DNA of 64,000 nucleotides from Capra hircus. Its lineage: Eukaryota > Chordata > Mammalia > Artiodactyla > Bovidae. The DNA lies in the NCBI RefSeq assembly GCF_001704415.2, contig NC_030824.1, positions 37,381,022-37,445,021 of the forward strand. The letters are read 5' to 3'. The notes under the pieces are model-generated. The model was not told the DNA's origin. It did not search any database and was given only the letters and a program-made list of their open reading frames with translations. Shown here one piece after another: positions 21,840 to 32,745 of the stretch; position 1 is the stretch's first letter, and each line of letters begins with the position of its first letter. The translations under genes and the position numbers were made by a program.

Positions 21840-22730
21840 TATGGTACTGTAACATGTCCTATTTTCTCAAGTCTTAGGAAACTCATTCTTATTTCCAAAT
21901 TCTTAAGTGTTCTGAGTTTTAACAACATTACCATTTTCTATTTGTGATAGGATGACTAGCCTTAGGTAGCTCATAGAAACTGTTATTCACTTCTTGCTTC
22001 ATAACATTCTGGGTACAATATGTACCAACAATTTTTTCTTTGTTTTCCTTCCTGAGGCTGATCTGATATTAGAGTGCTGGCTTTAATAAGTTTCCACTTC
22101 AGTCTAAAACAGATAATTTAAGAAATCCAGAATAGCAGAGGCTGCCAAAGCTCAGTGTTTCCAGAAAACCAGATTGCTATTTTACTTCTTCCATTGTGAG
22201 AAAACACAGGCCTGTGGAACATGCCACCTCTTCCTCAGAGTAAATAGCTCTCTCTCTGAGCCAGCGACTTCACTGAGGAAGTGCTCAGTGTTAAAGGCTC
22301 TCCTTCAATCCCACTTCTTATTTTATTGTTTGTTTTTGGTTTAAGTTTTATTGCTTTCACATCTGGATGGCAAGGCTTTCATGCGGTATTAAAAGTATGT
22401 GTCCCAAACTGTGTCCCTGATGCACATCCTGTTTGTCTTTTGATTTAAATTTCTGTTTAGTAAACCTTCGTGGTTTGGATTCAGTGAAGAGTATTTTCGG
22501 CCAAACTCCCTACCCACTTCCTCAAAAATAATAACGCCCCTGTCTGTCCCTCCCTTACCCACCTTTCCTCTGCTAAGTTGATACTTTCTATCAGCCAGAT
22601 TCTTAGGAATATTCAAGAACGTTATCTCATCTCTCAATGATGAAAACCTATGTCTAAGGCATTAGTGTTCTGGTAGCTCTTTTCACAAAATGTTTGTTTT
22701 ACATGCTAAGCCATTAGCAAATACTAAACC
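21840..22730. other. Unassigned sequence
   Basis: An 82-codon minus-strand frame (22637-22389) has no recognisable domain. No repeat family is called. Confidence 0.4.
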
Positions 22731-22930
22731 TCATAGCTCCGTTGGTAAAGAATCTGCCTACAATGCAGGAGACTCCAGTTTGATCCCTGGGTTGGGAAGA
22801 TCCCCTGGAGAAGGGAAAGGCTACCTACTCTAGAATTCTGGCCTAGAGAATTCCATGGACTTCTCTAGAGTATAGTCCATGGGGTTGCAAAGAGTCAGAC
22901 GCGACTGAGCGACTTTCACTTCACTTCACT
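22731..22930 (+). repeat. Bov-tA SINE with local duplication
   Basis: Head 'gttggtaaagaatctgcc' and tail 'cgactgagcgactttcact' are present. Around 22850-22885 'ccatggacttctctagag' is followed by 'tatagtccatgggg' where the usual 'gaggagcctgg' is missing, indicating a local rearrangement. Confidence 0.92.
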
Positions 22931-22937
22931 CCCATCA

Positions 22938-23779
22938 GGCTCTGGCAGAAAAATAACCAATTTTTGAATTATGAGATACTTGCTTTAGAAAAACATAAAT
23001 AAGTGCCTTTTCAAAAATAGTCTAGCAACTGTATTTTACTATTCATATCCAAAAAAGAAACATGGTTAAAGTATTTTTCAAATCTTCCCTTCAAACTGAT
23101 CATAAAAATCCTATCACTAATGAATAGATTTACCTGACATATCGCATAAAACTAATTTAAAAAAAAAAAACAACTATTGTTTAAGCCAAAATTTTTAAAG
23201 CAAAGAAATCTGGTTGTTCTTGGCTTTTCTTAATTTGCTTACTTGGGGGTATGTTCTCCCCAGATCCACACATATAATTTCCATTGCGTTTAAAAGGGGT
23301 TATGAACACACATCTGAGGGAGACTTGACCACTCAGTGTTTGATGTTCTAAAGCCAACTAAAGCATGAACCTCTTGCTTCCTTTCTGATCCCAGCCCTTT
23401 TCAATGAGAACAATGCTTATGCAAGATTTCCTAGGGGGATTTTGTGACTTGAGGTTTTAATAATCTAGGCTAAAATTCAAATAGGAACCACAGCTGCTTG
23501 GATAAGATTCTTAGACCTCTTTATTTGAACTGCAGTGAACTTAACAGAATTTTAAATATTCTCAGCAATATTTGATATGCACAAGTGACATATGGTAGCT
23601 TTCTTTCAGATATAAGAATATCTTTATACCTGCAAAGAGTATGAAAATAAAATAAAAGGACATGTACTTTCCTTAACCATTTGCAAGTATATTTAAGAAC
23701 AGATTTGGCTCTTTTAAAAAGTCATAAACATCACTCTTCTAAGTCAATAAAAGAAACCTATTGAAAATACTTTATATTT
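22938..23779. other. Unassigned AT-rich sequence
   Basis: A-run at about 23159-23170; no gene or repeat recognised. Confidence 0.4.
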
Positions 23780-24574
23780 TCTGTCTTTTTGTTGAAATTT
23801 TTACTTTGTTCTTGTTTTATTCTTCTGACCTTGGCAAATATTCATGATTGTTAGTTTGAACTCTCTATAAGGTAAATCACATATCTCCATTTCATTAAGA
23901 TTACTTCCTGGAGATTTATCTTGCTCTTTGGTTTGGAATGTATTCCTCTATTTCTGCAATTTCCTTGACTCTCTTTGTTGGTTTCTGCACTTAGGAAGAA
24001 ACAGTCTTGACAGAGTGACCTCATTAGGAGATGAACCTTGTTGATAAGCCTGGCCTGAGCTCCTAGTTGTCTCTCAAACTCTTATGATTGTACAAGCCTC
24101 TTTCTTTGCTCTTAGTGGCTCCTGGTAGTTGAGGCTGTGCCAGTATCCATCAATTTCCCAAGGGGGATCACAGTCAGAACCTAGGTGCAGGATGATTAGA
24201 CCCCTCAGACACAGCTGGGAAGGTTACATGGTTGAACTGCTTCTTGGGGAAAACTGAGAGATGGGAATTTTTACTTGCTTCATCTGTACTGGGTTCAGGT
24301 ATAGAGTTGCTAGAGGTTGTTCCTGTGCTCATTAAAAACTGTTTCTTTGTTCGCTGCAGTTCTCTGGGACTTGTGAATGCAACTGCATTTCCCTATTAGA
24401 GCCCAGTAATCCAGAGGTGCATTCTTTGGGTGACTGCTTTAAATGCTGGGCCACCAGACATGTATATAAGCTCCTTCCAGGGAGCTACTGGTGACTTGGA
24501 GGGGGCTGGAAGGAGAAAGCAAGAATAGTGTCTTCCAGCTTCCCCAGTCTCTGGGGAGGATCCCAGCTAGACCC

Positions 24575-24967
24575 TGTTGTTGTTGTTCAGTCTCCAAGTT
24601 GTGTCTGACTCTTCGCAACCAGATGGACTACAGCACGCCAGGCTCCTCTATCCTTCACTATCTCCCGGAGTTTGCTCAAACTCAAGTCCATTGAGTCGGT
24701 GATGCCATCCAACCATCTTATCCTCTGTTGTCCCCTCCTCCTCCTGCTCTCAATCTTTCCCAGCATCAGGGTCTTCTCCAATGAGTCAGCTCTTCACACC
24801 AGCTGGTGAAAGTACTGGAGTTTCAGCTTCAGCATCAGTCCTTCCAATGAATAATCACGGTTGACTTCCTTTAGGATTGACTGGTTTGATCTTCTTGCTG
24901 TCCAAGGGACTCTCAAAAGTCTTCTCCAACATCACGATTCGAAAGCATCTTTGGTGCTCCAGCCTTC
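24575..24967 (-). repeat. BovB 3' fragment
   Basis: Reverse BovB 3' end from 'tgttgttgttgttcagtc' through 'tccattgagtcggtgatgcc' to 'cgaaagcatctttggtgctc'. An open frame at 24781-24587 reads [20 protein letters not shown], typical of the BovB C-terminus. Confidence 0.93.
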
Positions 24968-25404
24968 ATTAGCTAGTGTCTGCTAAATGAGCAGCTTGAC
25001 CCTCAGATGGTTTTCAAAGTATGCAGAGAAACTCTTTCAGGAAAAGACAGAGATAGGCAATTTTGCCTGTTTTCTCTGCCTTGAGCCCTTGGAGGTGGTG
25101 GGGTGGGATGGAGTTGAGGGGTGGGGGTGGTGGCGGATAGCCATGATAAGTATTATTCCCATTATTTAAGAATAATTTCTTTGTTTACTACAGTTCTGTG
25201 GAACTCGGGGATGATAGCCCCATTGGCTTCCAAAGCTAGCTGCTCTGGGAACCCCTCCTTTCTGTGGGGGTCTTACAAGTTGGGGCACTAGCTGTAGGGT
25301 TTTCCATCCTCAGGGAGAACCTGAGAGTTGAGGGGTGTCTCCAGGTTGTATGGCTTTGTGAGGAGTGGGGTTTTTGTGAAGAGTATAGCTGGCCTTTCCT
25401 TCCT

Positions 25405-25621
25405 GTTTGGTGGTGGTGGTTTAGTCTCTAAGTCTTGTCTGACTCTTGTGACCCCATGGACTGTAGGACCCCTCCAGGCTCCTCTGTCTGTGGGATTCTC
25501 CAGGCAAGAATACTGGAGTGGGTTGCCATTTCCTTCTCCAAGGAATCTTCCCCAACCCAGCGATCAAACCTGGGTCTCCCTGATTGAAGGTGGATTCTTT
25601 AACACTGAGCCACCAAGGAAG
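25405..25621 (-). repeat. Bov-tA SINE
   Basis: Full-length reverse copy from 'tggtggtggtttagtctcta' to 'actgagccaccaaggaagcc'. 'ccttcct' on both sides may be a short TSD. Confidence 0.93.
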
Positions 25622-25978
25622 CCCTTCCTATCTGTTTAGAAGTAGGTATTTTTTTATTCATCCAATGAATAGGAGTCACTCAGTTTCTAGGTCTCTCTCA
25701 GAGAGGACTGCTTGTTTATAGCTGTCCATTCAGTACATCTGTGGGAGGAAGAGAGCTTCAGAGCCTCCTAGATCACCATCTTTATTCTGTCTTCTGTTGC
25801 ATTCCTTTTTCTTCTGCTCAGCCCAAGTACTCTTGAGAGTACCTTAAAATTAGATCTTTGAGACCACTGAAGTAGAATCTGTTATTTCCTGGAATAATAA
25901 GCTATGTCTTCATTCTGTTATTCATTTGGGGATACTTTTTAGGCTTGATTTTTGTACACTTCTAAAAGAGTATTGAAT

Positions 25979-26249
25979 TGATGTGTACAACGGACTTTTG
26001 GACTCAGAGGAAGAGGGAGAGGGTGGGATGATTTGGGAGAATGGGAATTCTAACATGTATACTGTCATGTAAGAATTGAATCGCCAGTCCATGTCTGACG
26101 TAGGGTGCAGCATGCTTGGGGCTGGTGCATGGGGATGACCCAGAGAGATGTTGTGGGGAGGGAGGTGGGAGGGGGGTTCATGTTTGGGAACGCATGTAAG
26201 AATTAAAGATTTTAAAATTTAAAAAATAAAAAAAAAAAATAAAAAAAAA
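25979..26249 (+). repeat. L1 3' end, early polyadenylated form
   Basis: L1 3' UTR text ('acttttggactcagagg', 'ggtgggatgatttggga', 'cttggggctggtgcatgggg'), ending in 'catgtaagaattaaag' and an A-rich tail. It lacks the usual last 80 bp or so seen in the next copy. Confidence 0.88.
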
Positions 26250-26590
26250 TCTGTATGCGAGAGAGCAAAAGAGATATGTAGAACAGGCTTTTGGGCTCTG
26301 TGGGAGACGGAGAGGGTGGGATGATTTGGGAGAATGCCGTTGAAACATGTATAATATCATACATGAAACGAATCACCAGTCCAGGTTCGATGCATGATAC
26401 TGGATGCTTGGGGCTGGTGCACTGGGACGACCTAAGAGGGATGGTGCGGGGAGGGAGGAGGGATGTGTGTTCAGGATGGGGAACACATGTATACCTGTGG
26501 CAGATTCATGTTGAAATATGGCAAAACCAATACAATATTGTAAAGTAATTAACCTCCAATTAAAATAAATAAATTTATATTAAAAAAAAT
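26250..26590 (+). repeat. L1 3' end
   Basis: The same L1 3' UTR in the same orientation, starting 'tctgtatgcgagagagcaaa' directly at the A-tail of the previous copy. It runs through 'ggctggtgcactgggacgac' to 'aattaacctccaattaaaat' and an A-rich tail. Confidence 0.92.
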
Positions 26591-26745
26591 AAAATGTAAG
26601 ATCTATTGAAGGCTCTGTTCATAAGGTTCCTGAATCTCCAAATATGATAAATCACAGTTTATAATTTTATTTAAATAAGTCCCCAGTATTCACAGAAAGA
26701 GTAAAAACTTCATAGTCTATCACTGGGTTAGAATGCTATTTAAAT

Positions 26746-26969
26746 GTTTGTTGTTGTTTTAGTTGGTAAGTCGTTTCTGACTCTTTTGCGACCCCATGAA
26801 CTATAGCTGCCAGGCTCCTCTGTCCATGGGCTTCTCCAGACAAGAATACTGGAGTGGGCTGCCATTCCCTTCTCTGTGAGATCTTCCTGACCCAGGGATC
26901 AAACTTGCATCGCCTGCGCTGGCAGGCAGATTTTTTTTTTTTTTATCACTGAACCATCTGGGACGTCCG
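26746..26969 (-). repeat. Bov-tA SINE with T-tract expansion
   Basis: Reverse copy from 'gtttgttgttgttttagttg' to 'accatctgggacgtcc'. A T14 run (about 26931-26944) replaces part of 'gattctttacc' in the head. Confidence 0.92.
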
Positions 26970-27575
26970 TATGCAACCAATAAATGACTACATAGTAAGG
27001 AGTTTGTAGGGAGACAATATAATGGAACAGAACATCTATAAATGATCTGGAACTAAATTTAGGTAAGGGACCTACTTCAAAGACAGGAAACTTTTTGAGC
27101 TGGAAGACTTCAGACAGCTTTGAGGCTCATTTGGAGTGCCAAGAGACCTACAGTTTCTGGGTCTGCTGGGTGACAGGCTTTTTTTCGGGTGCATATATCC
27201 TGGGAAGAATACCAGTCTTGAAACCCTCTGTTCTTGGTGGGCATCAGTCCCACAGGCCCTTGTGCACAATCCACTCCATGTCTATCATCTCATCTAGCCA
27301 TTTCCAAAGTTCTCTACAGAATCCTGTGACTTTACCAGTTGTATAATGCACTTCCAGAAGGGGAGAAGTGCTTCCTGTTGGTGGCAAGTGAGCTCTGGAT
27401 ATGTCCTTCAACTTCTGCCAGATCTGCTTAATATTTTCTCTGCTTTATATTAACATTCTGGTTAAAATTTAATTTAAAGCCATTTGCTAATATTTTTAAA
27501 GGAAAATTTAGCTCCATGCATTGCATAGGATATTTAAAAGTCTCAGTGTATTAAAGATTTCTCAGGAATTTCTCA
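26970..27575. other. Unassigned sequence
   Basis: An 83-codon plus-strand frame (27095-27346) and a minus-strand frame (27269-27072) overlap. Neither shows a recognisable domain or splice context. Confidence 0.4.
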
Positions 27576-27789
27576 GGGCTTCCCTGGTGGCAGAGAGGTT
27601 AAAGCATCTGCCTGCTATGTGGGACATCCGGGTTCGATCCCTGGATTGGAAAGATCCCCTGGAGAAGGAAATGGCAACCCACTCCAGTATTCTTGCCTGG
27701 AGAATCTCATGGACGGAGGAGCCTGGTAGGCTACAGTTGACGGGGTCGCAAAGAGTCAGACACAACAGAGCGACTTCACTTTCACTTTC
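27576..27789 (+). repeat. Bov-tA SINE, young-looking
   Basis: Complete copy from 'ggcttccctggtggcagaga', with a good B-box-like 'gggttcgatccc', to 'cgacttcactttcactttca'. The flanks 'ggaatttctca' and 'ggaattctaac' form an imperfect TSD. Confidence 0.95.
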
Positions 27790-28024
27790 AGGAATTCTAA
27801 CTATTTGAATGTGAATGATTAATATATATATGGCTTGTGCTGTAATGAGCCCAGGCAAAGTCTGAGATACAGGGGACAAAAGCTATTTTCCAACATTTCA
27901 GAACTGGGTATTGACACTAAACTGAGGGCAGGTGTATGCTCAAGGAAAAATTAACAGACAACAAGTAAGAAGGTAATAAAGTAAGCTGAGTGGCAATGAA
28001 TGGATGCTTTTTGTTGTTGTTGTT

Positions 28025-28161
28025 GGATCATATGGTAGTTCTATTTTTAATTTTGAGGCACCTCCATACTGTTTTACATAGTGGCTTTTACATTTACATT
28101 CCCAACTGTTCATAAGGGTTCCATTTTTTCCACATCCTTGCTAGCACTTGTTATTTCTTAT
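28025..28161 (-). repeat. Older L1 ORF2 3' fragment
   Basis: Reverse L1 ORF2 text ('ggatcatatggtagttctat', 'cctccatactgttttacata', 'cacatccttgctagcacttg') of an older subfamily than its neighbour. It abuts the T-rich tail of the next L1. Confidence 0.8.
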
Positions 28162-28162
28162 C

Positions 28163-29009
28163 TTTTTTTATTTTATTTTTTTATTATAAATTTATTTATT
28201 TTAATTGGAGGCTAATTACTTTACAATATTGTATTGGTTTTGCCATACATCAACATGAATCCACCACGGGTGTACATGTGTTCCCCATCCTGAATCCCCC
28301 TCCCAACCTCCCTCCCTGTACCATCCCTCTGGGTCATCCCAGTGCACCAGCCCCAAGCATCCTGCATCATACATTGAACATGGACTGGCAATTCATTTCA
28401 CATATGATATTATACATGTTTCAATGCCATTCTCCCAAATCATCCCACCCTCTCCCTCTCCCACAGAGTCCAAAAGACTGTTCTATACATCTGTGTCTCT
28501 TTTGCTGTCTTGCATACAGGGTTATCATTACTATCTTTCTAAATTCCATATATATGCGTTAGTATACTGTATTGGTGTTTTTCTTTCTGGCTTACTTCAC
28601 TCTGTATAATCGGCTCCAGTTTCATCCACCTCATTAGAACTGATTCAAATGTATTCTTTTTAATGGCTGAGTAATACTCCATTGTGTATATGTACCACAG
28701 CTTTCTTATCCATTCATCTGCTGATGGACATCTAGGTTCCTTCCATGTCCTGGCTATTATAAACAGTGCTGTGATGAACATTGGGGTACATGTGTCTCTT
28801 TCAATTCTGGTTTCCTCAGTGTGTATGCCCAGTAGTGGGATTGCTGTGTCATAAGGCAGTCTATTTCCAGGTTTTAAGGAATCTCCACACTGTTCTCCAC
28901 AGTGACTGTACTAGTTTGCATTCCCACCAACAGTGTAAGAGGGTTCCCTTTTCTCCACACCCTCTCCAGCATTTATTGTTTGTAGACTTTTGGATAGCAG
29001 CCATTCTGA
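28163..29009 (-). mobile_element. L1 3' segment of a 5'-inverted insertion
   Basis: Reverse ruminant L1: T-rich tail, 3' UTR ('ctttacaatattgtattggt', 'ccagccccaagcatcc'), then the ORF2 C-terminus. An 80-codon open frame at 28781-28539 ends in HQYSILTHIYGI, the intact ORF2 terminus. The segment stops at the position equivalent to 'tcagaatggc' of L1, where the plus-strand segment begins. Confidence 0.93.
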
Positions 29010-29010
29010 G

Positions 29011-29813
29011 GAGCTAGAACAAATAATTTCACAATTTGTATGGAAATACAAAAAAACCTTGAATAGCCAAAGCAATCTTGAGAAAGAAGAATGGAACTGG
29101 AGGAATCAACCTGCCTGACTCCAGGCTCTACTACAAAGCCACAGTCATCAGGACAGTATGGTACTGGCACAAAGACAGAAATATAGATCAATGGAACAAA
29201 ATAGAAAGCCCAGAGATAAATCCATGCACCTATGGACACCTTATCTTTGACAAAGGAGTAAGAATATACAATGGAGAAATGACAATCTCTTTAACAAGTG
29301 GTGCTTGGAAAAGTGGTCAACCACTTGAAAAAGAATGAAACTAGATCACTTTCTAACACCATACACAAAAATAAACTCAAAATGGATTAAAGATCTAAAC
29401 GTAAGACCAGAAACTATAAATCTCCTAGAGGAGAAGATAGGCAAAACACTCTCTGACATAAATCACAGCAGGATCCTCTATGACCCATCTCCCAGAATAT
29501 TGGAAATAAAAGCAAAAATAAACAAATGGTACCTAATTAAAATTAAAAGCTTCTGCACAATAAAGGAAACTATAAGCAAGGTGAAAAGATAGCCTTCAGA
29601 AGGGGAAAAAATAATCACAAATGAAGCAACTGACAAAGGACTAATCTTAAAAATATACAAGCAACTCCTGCAGCTCAATTCCAGAAAAATAAATGACCCA
29701 ATCAAAAAGTGGGCCAAAGAACTAAACAGACATTTTTCCAAAGAAGACATACAGATGGCTAACAAACACATGAAAAGATGCTCAACATCACTCATTATAA
29801 GAGAAATGCAAAT
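29011..29813 (+). mobile_element. Inverted 5' segment of the same L1
   Basis: L1 ORF2 text in plus orientation, from 'gagctagaacaaataatttc' to 'ataagagaaatgcaaat'. It contains open pieces at 29078-29338 and 29335-29592 ([20 protein letters not shown]). Its last L1 position lies about 33 nt upstream of where the adjacent minus-strand segment begins. This is the arrangement left by twin priming: the 5' part is inverted and a small gap is lost at the joint. Confidence 0.9.
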
Positions 29814-30190
29814 TGAATTGATGGGTTTGAACTGTGGTGTTGGAGAAGATTCTTGAGTATCTTGGACTGCAAGGAGGTCCAACCAGTCCATCCTGTAGGC
29901 AATCAGTCCTGAATATTCACTGGAAGGACTGATGCTGAAGCTCCACTATTTTGGCCACCTGATGCAAAGACCTGACTCACTGGAAAAGACCCTGATGCTG
30001 GGAAAGATTGAAGACGGGAGGAGAAGGCAACGACAGAGGATGAGATGGTTGGATGGCATCACCGACTCAATGGATATGGGTTTGGGTAAATTCCGGGAGT
30101 TGGTGATGGACACGGAGCCCTGGTGTGCTGTGGTTCATGGGGCTGCAAAGACTCGGACACGACTGAGCAACTGAACTGAACTGAACTGAG
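29814..30190 (+). repeat. BovB 3' fragment fused to the L1 edge
   Basis: Begins at 'gaattgatgggtttgaactg', directly at the L1 end, and runs to 'ctgaactgaactgag'. An open frame at 29932-30174 matches the BovB C-terminus ([20 protein letters not shown]). Confidence 0.93.
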
Positions 30191-30349
30191 AGATAATTTT
30201 GAAGACTGCAGAAAGTCTTGGCAGGGACGCTCCATTCAAACTCCTGCACTAGAAGACTTGACCAAGCTTCAGCATGGCTTCTAGCAGCCTAAGGCCAAGC
30301 TCTGGGGAAAACGCAGTCTCCTTTTGAGATTCTCTCTGAGAATGCTCAG

Positions 30350-30537
30350 GGCTTCTCTGGTGGCTCAGAGGGAGACCTGGGTTCGATCCCTGGGTCAGGA
30401 AGACCCCCTGGAGAAGGAAATGGCAACCCACTCCAGTATTCTTGCCTGGAGAATCCCATGGATGGAGGAGCCTGGTAGGCTACAGTCCAAGGGTCGCAAA
30501 GAGTCGACATGACTGAGCGACTTCACTCATTCACTCA
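30350..30537 (+). repeat. Bov-tA SINE with internal deletion and 14-bp TSD
   Basis: Runs from 'ggcttctctggtggctcag' straight into 'agggagacctgggttcgatc', omitting the usual 'atggtaaagaatctgcctgc' part of the tRNA-derived head. Perfect TSD ctgagaatgctcag at 30336-30349 and 30538-30551. Confidence 0.96.
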
Positions 30538-30551
30538 CTGAGAATGCTCAG

Positions 30552-31020
30552 AACTGTCAGAGAATTTGCTGTTCTAGCCAGCACCCAACCACAAGCCCCT
30601 GACCTCCCTTTCTTAGAGCACATGTACTAACAAAGGCTTATAATTTACAATTCTCCCTCTGTCCTTTTGAGAGGTATATGTACCTCCTACAGTTCAAGAA
30701 TGTCTTGCTCAAGTTCCTGAAAGCCATTCCTTTGAAACGCAATCATCCTAGTCTCCATGGGGTGGGCGTGGGGGGTGTGGAGAGGGGGCAGGATAGAATC
30801 CTAGCTTCCACAATTGCCAGCTGGCTAATACAGCTAGCCTAATCAAATTTACACTAAGGGATCCCTAGTAATTGCTCATTTTCCTGACTCTATTTGAGCC
30901 CTTGCTCACTCCCTCTACCTTTCCTCCTTTTTTAAAATACCTGCCTACTTCTGTGCAAATTGGGACGGACCTCAGTTTACTTCTGTGCAAACTGGAATAG
31001 ACCTCATAGGTTACAAATGG
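30552..31020 (+). repeat. Possible ERV-type solitary LTR
   Basis: The layout is suggestive: a body with 'caccacaagcccctgac'-like text, 'tccttttttaaaatacctgc' as a TATA-like element at 30922-30943, then a doubled 32-bp unit beginning 'acttctgtgcaaa' (30947-30978, 30979-31010). No internal retroviral region is present. Family and limits are uncertain and rest on general resemblance only. Confidence 0.3.
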
Positions 31021-31374
31021 TCAATTCTCCTTTAGTTTTAGACAAGAATAATTTACAATCTTGAGAAGTTTTTTCAGAAGCTCATGCTCTATTTTTTTTT
31101 TTTTCTTTTTTCTTTCATGCTCTATTTTGTGCTTCTTTTAATAAGTTGTTTCAGCATGGATTAGAAGAAATGCAATGTGAAACACTGAGTATGTGAAACA
31201 GGAACAATGTTTCACTGATGGGTAAATGCTGCCATTGAGACTTTACTGGATTGTACCGAACATAGAATTACAGTTATTGTGATGGTCTGGGAAAGGAAGA
31301 CGCAGCCACAAGTTCTGTAGCAATAGATAAATTTCAGAGAACCAAACTTCTGTGGCTTAATTTAGAACACTTAA
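31021..31374. other. Unassigned sequence with T-run
   Basis: T-rich run at about 31093-31116; otherwise nothing recognised. Confidence 0.4.
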
Positions 31375-31560
31375 TCAGTTCAGTTCAGTCGCTCAGTCGT
31401 GTCTAACTCTTTGCGACCCCATGGACTGCAGCACGCCAGGCCTCCCTGTCCATCACCAACTCCCGGAGTCCACCCAAACTCATGTCCATTGAGTCAGTGA
31501 TGTTATCCAACCATGTCATCCTCTGACGTTCCTATCTCCTTCCCTCAATCTTTCCCAGAA
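31375..31560 (-). repeat. BovB 3' fragment
   Basis: Reverse BovB tail 'tcagttcagttcagtcgctc', 'gcagcacgccaggcctccct', 'aactcccggagtccaccc'. It breaks off at 'tctttcccagaacattccc'. Confidence 0.94.
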
Positions 31561-31780
31561 CATTCCCAGAGCATTTAATAAGACTATGTAAATAGTCTTA
31601 TGATGACCAGATACCTAAAATAGGTGAAATTACTCTACTCATTTCTATATATAATAATTATACAAAAATTCAATGATACAATTTTATTCAAATACATAAT
31701 ACATTCAATTTTATTATCTACAAATACATAATATCTTTTATTATACATATTTTATATGTGTACATGTCTATATATGTGTA

Positions 31781-31866
31781 TGAAAGTGAAAGTCACTCAG
31801 TTGTGTCCGGACTCTTTGCTACCCCATGGACTATACAGTCCATGGAATTTTCTCCAGGCCAGAAAA
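31781..31866 (-). repeat. Bov-tA SINE, 3' part only
   Basis: Reverse tail 'gtgaaagtgaaagtcactca', 'ggactatacagtccatggaa', 'ctccaggccagaa'. It is truncated after about 85 bp. Confidence 0.88.
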
Positions 31867-31910
31867 CAGAAGAGTAATGGTTGTAAACTATTTTAATTAT
31901 TTAACTCCCC

Positions 31911-32003
31911 AAATTTATTTATTTATTTATTTATTTAATTTATTTATTTATTTATTTTTTTGCTGTGTAGGGGAATCATTTTTTTTTCTTTTTTTTTTTT
32001 TTA
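31911..32003. repeat. (ATTT)n microsatellite and T-run
   Basis: Two blocks of ATTT repeats at about 31911-31958 are followed by a T-rich run at about 31979-32003. It may be the T-rich tail region of an unrecognised reverse-oriented retroelement. Confidence 0.9.
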
Positions 32004-32489
32004 AGATTTAAAATGTTTTCCCAAATTTATTTTTGTCATGAATGAAATTTATTTCTAAGTATGAGGAACTGAAAATTATTGCTTGAGTTACTAGCTTTGG
32101 GGCATAATTGACCATCTACTTCTTCCATTTTTTTCTCCTTTTCTCAACCATTGATATTCAGATCATAGTGCACATTTATTTTGTATTTCAAGAAATTACT
32201 TTATTCTTGAATAGGTTGAGAAGACTTAGGGAAAACAGATTAAAAGCTTATGAAGGCATAATTACCCCAGGTCTAAGCTTGATATTCACCAAAGTTTAAA
32301 TTTTGGGTTTAGGTTTCAGCTTACTTTTAACTGAGAAAGTGCGATGCTTCCTCTTTTTATCAGTCAAATCCACTTGTATGAAAGAGAAAATATAACAGTA
32401 GTTTCAAAATGCAAGGGACTTAATCCAGGGAATTAAATGTTTATGAGATGAAGGAATGAGAGTCAGAGGCTACCTAGATGGGAGGTGGC
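32004..32489. other. Unassigned AT-rich sequence
   Basis: No gene or repeat recognised. Confidence 0.4.
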
Positions 32490-32745
32490 GAGGAACACAA
32501 CATACAGTACAATAGGAAGAATATGGGTTTTATTATACATGGATGTTTGAGACAAGAATGAGTTCTAATCCTGACTTCAAAAATTAACAACCATGGGATT
32601 TTCTAGATTATTTATCTTTCTGGCCCTTTGTTTTCATATTTACAAAAATTATTAAAGTAATTCATAGGGTTTTTCTTGAGAAGTAAATGAGATGATGTAT
32701 CTCAGTAGCAGTAAATGGTAGCACTGATGGAATGATGTATTTATC
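32490..32745 (+). repeat. MIR SINE relic
   Basis: 'gagttctaatcctgacttc', 'ggccctttgttttcatattt', 'aattcatagggtttttcttg' and 'gtaaatgagatgatg' follow MIR in plus orientation. Confidence 0.65.

Larger units (their letters stand above)
23780..25800. repeat. Possible old mammalian L1 (L1M-type) UTR relic
   Basis: 'gtattcctctatttctgcaa' followed by 'ttgactctctttgttggttt' and the GC-richer text on both sides of later insertions resemble untranslated parts of old L1M elements. It is interrupted by BovB (24575-24967) and Bov-tA (25405-25621). Orientation and limits are uncertain. Confidence 0.3.

Noticed and set aside
27576..27789. tRNA gene suggested by box-B-like 'gggttcgatccc'
   Set aside because: It is the tRNA-derived head of Bov-tA. 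No cloverleaf or anticodon arm is maintained. The same applies to all other Bov-tA copies.
28539..28781. 80-codon minus-strand frame as a small protein gene
   Set aside because: It is the conserved C-terminus of L1 ORF2, part of the inverted L1.
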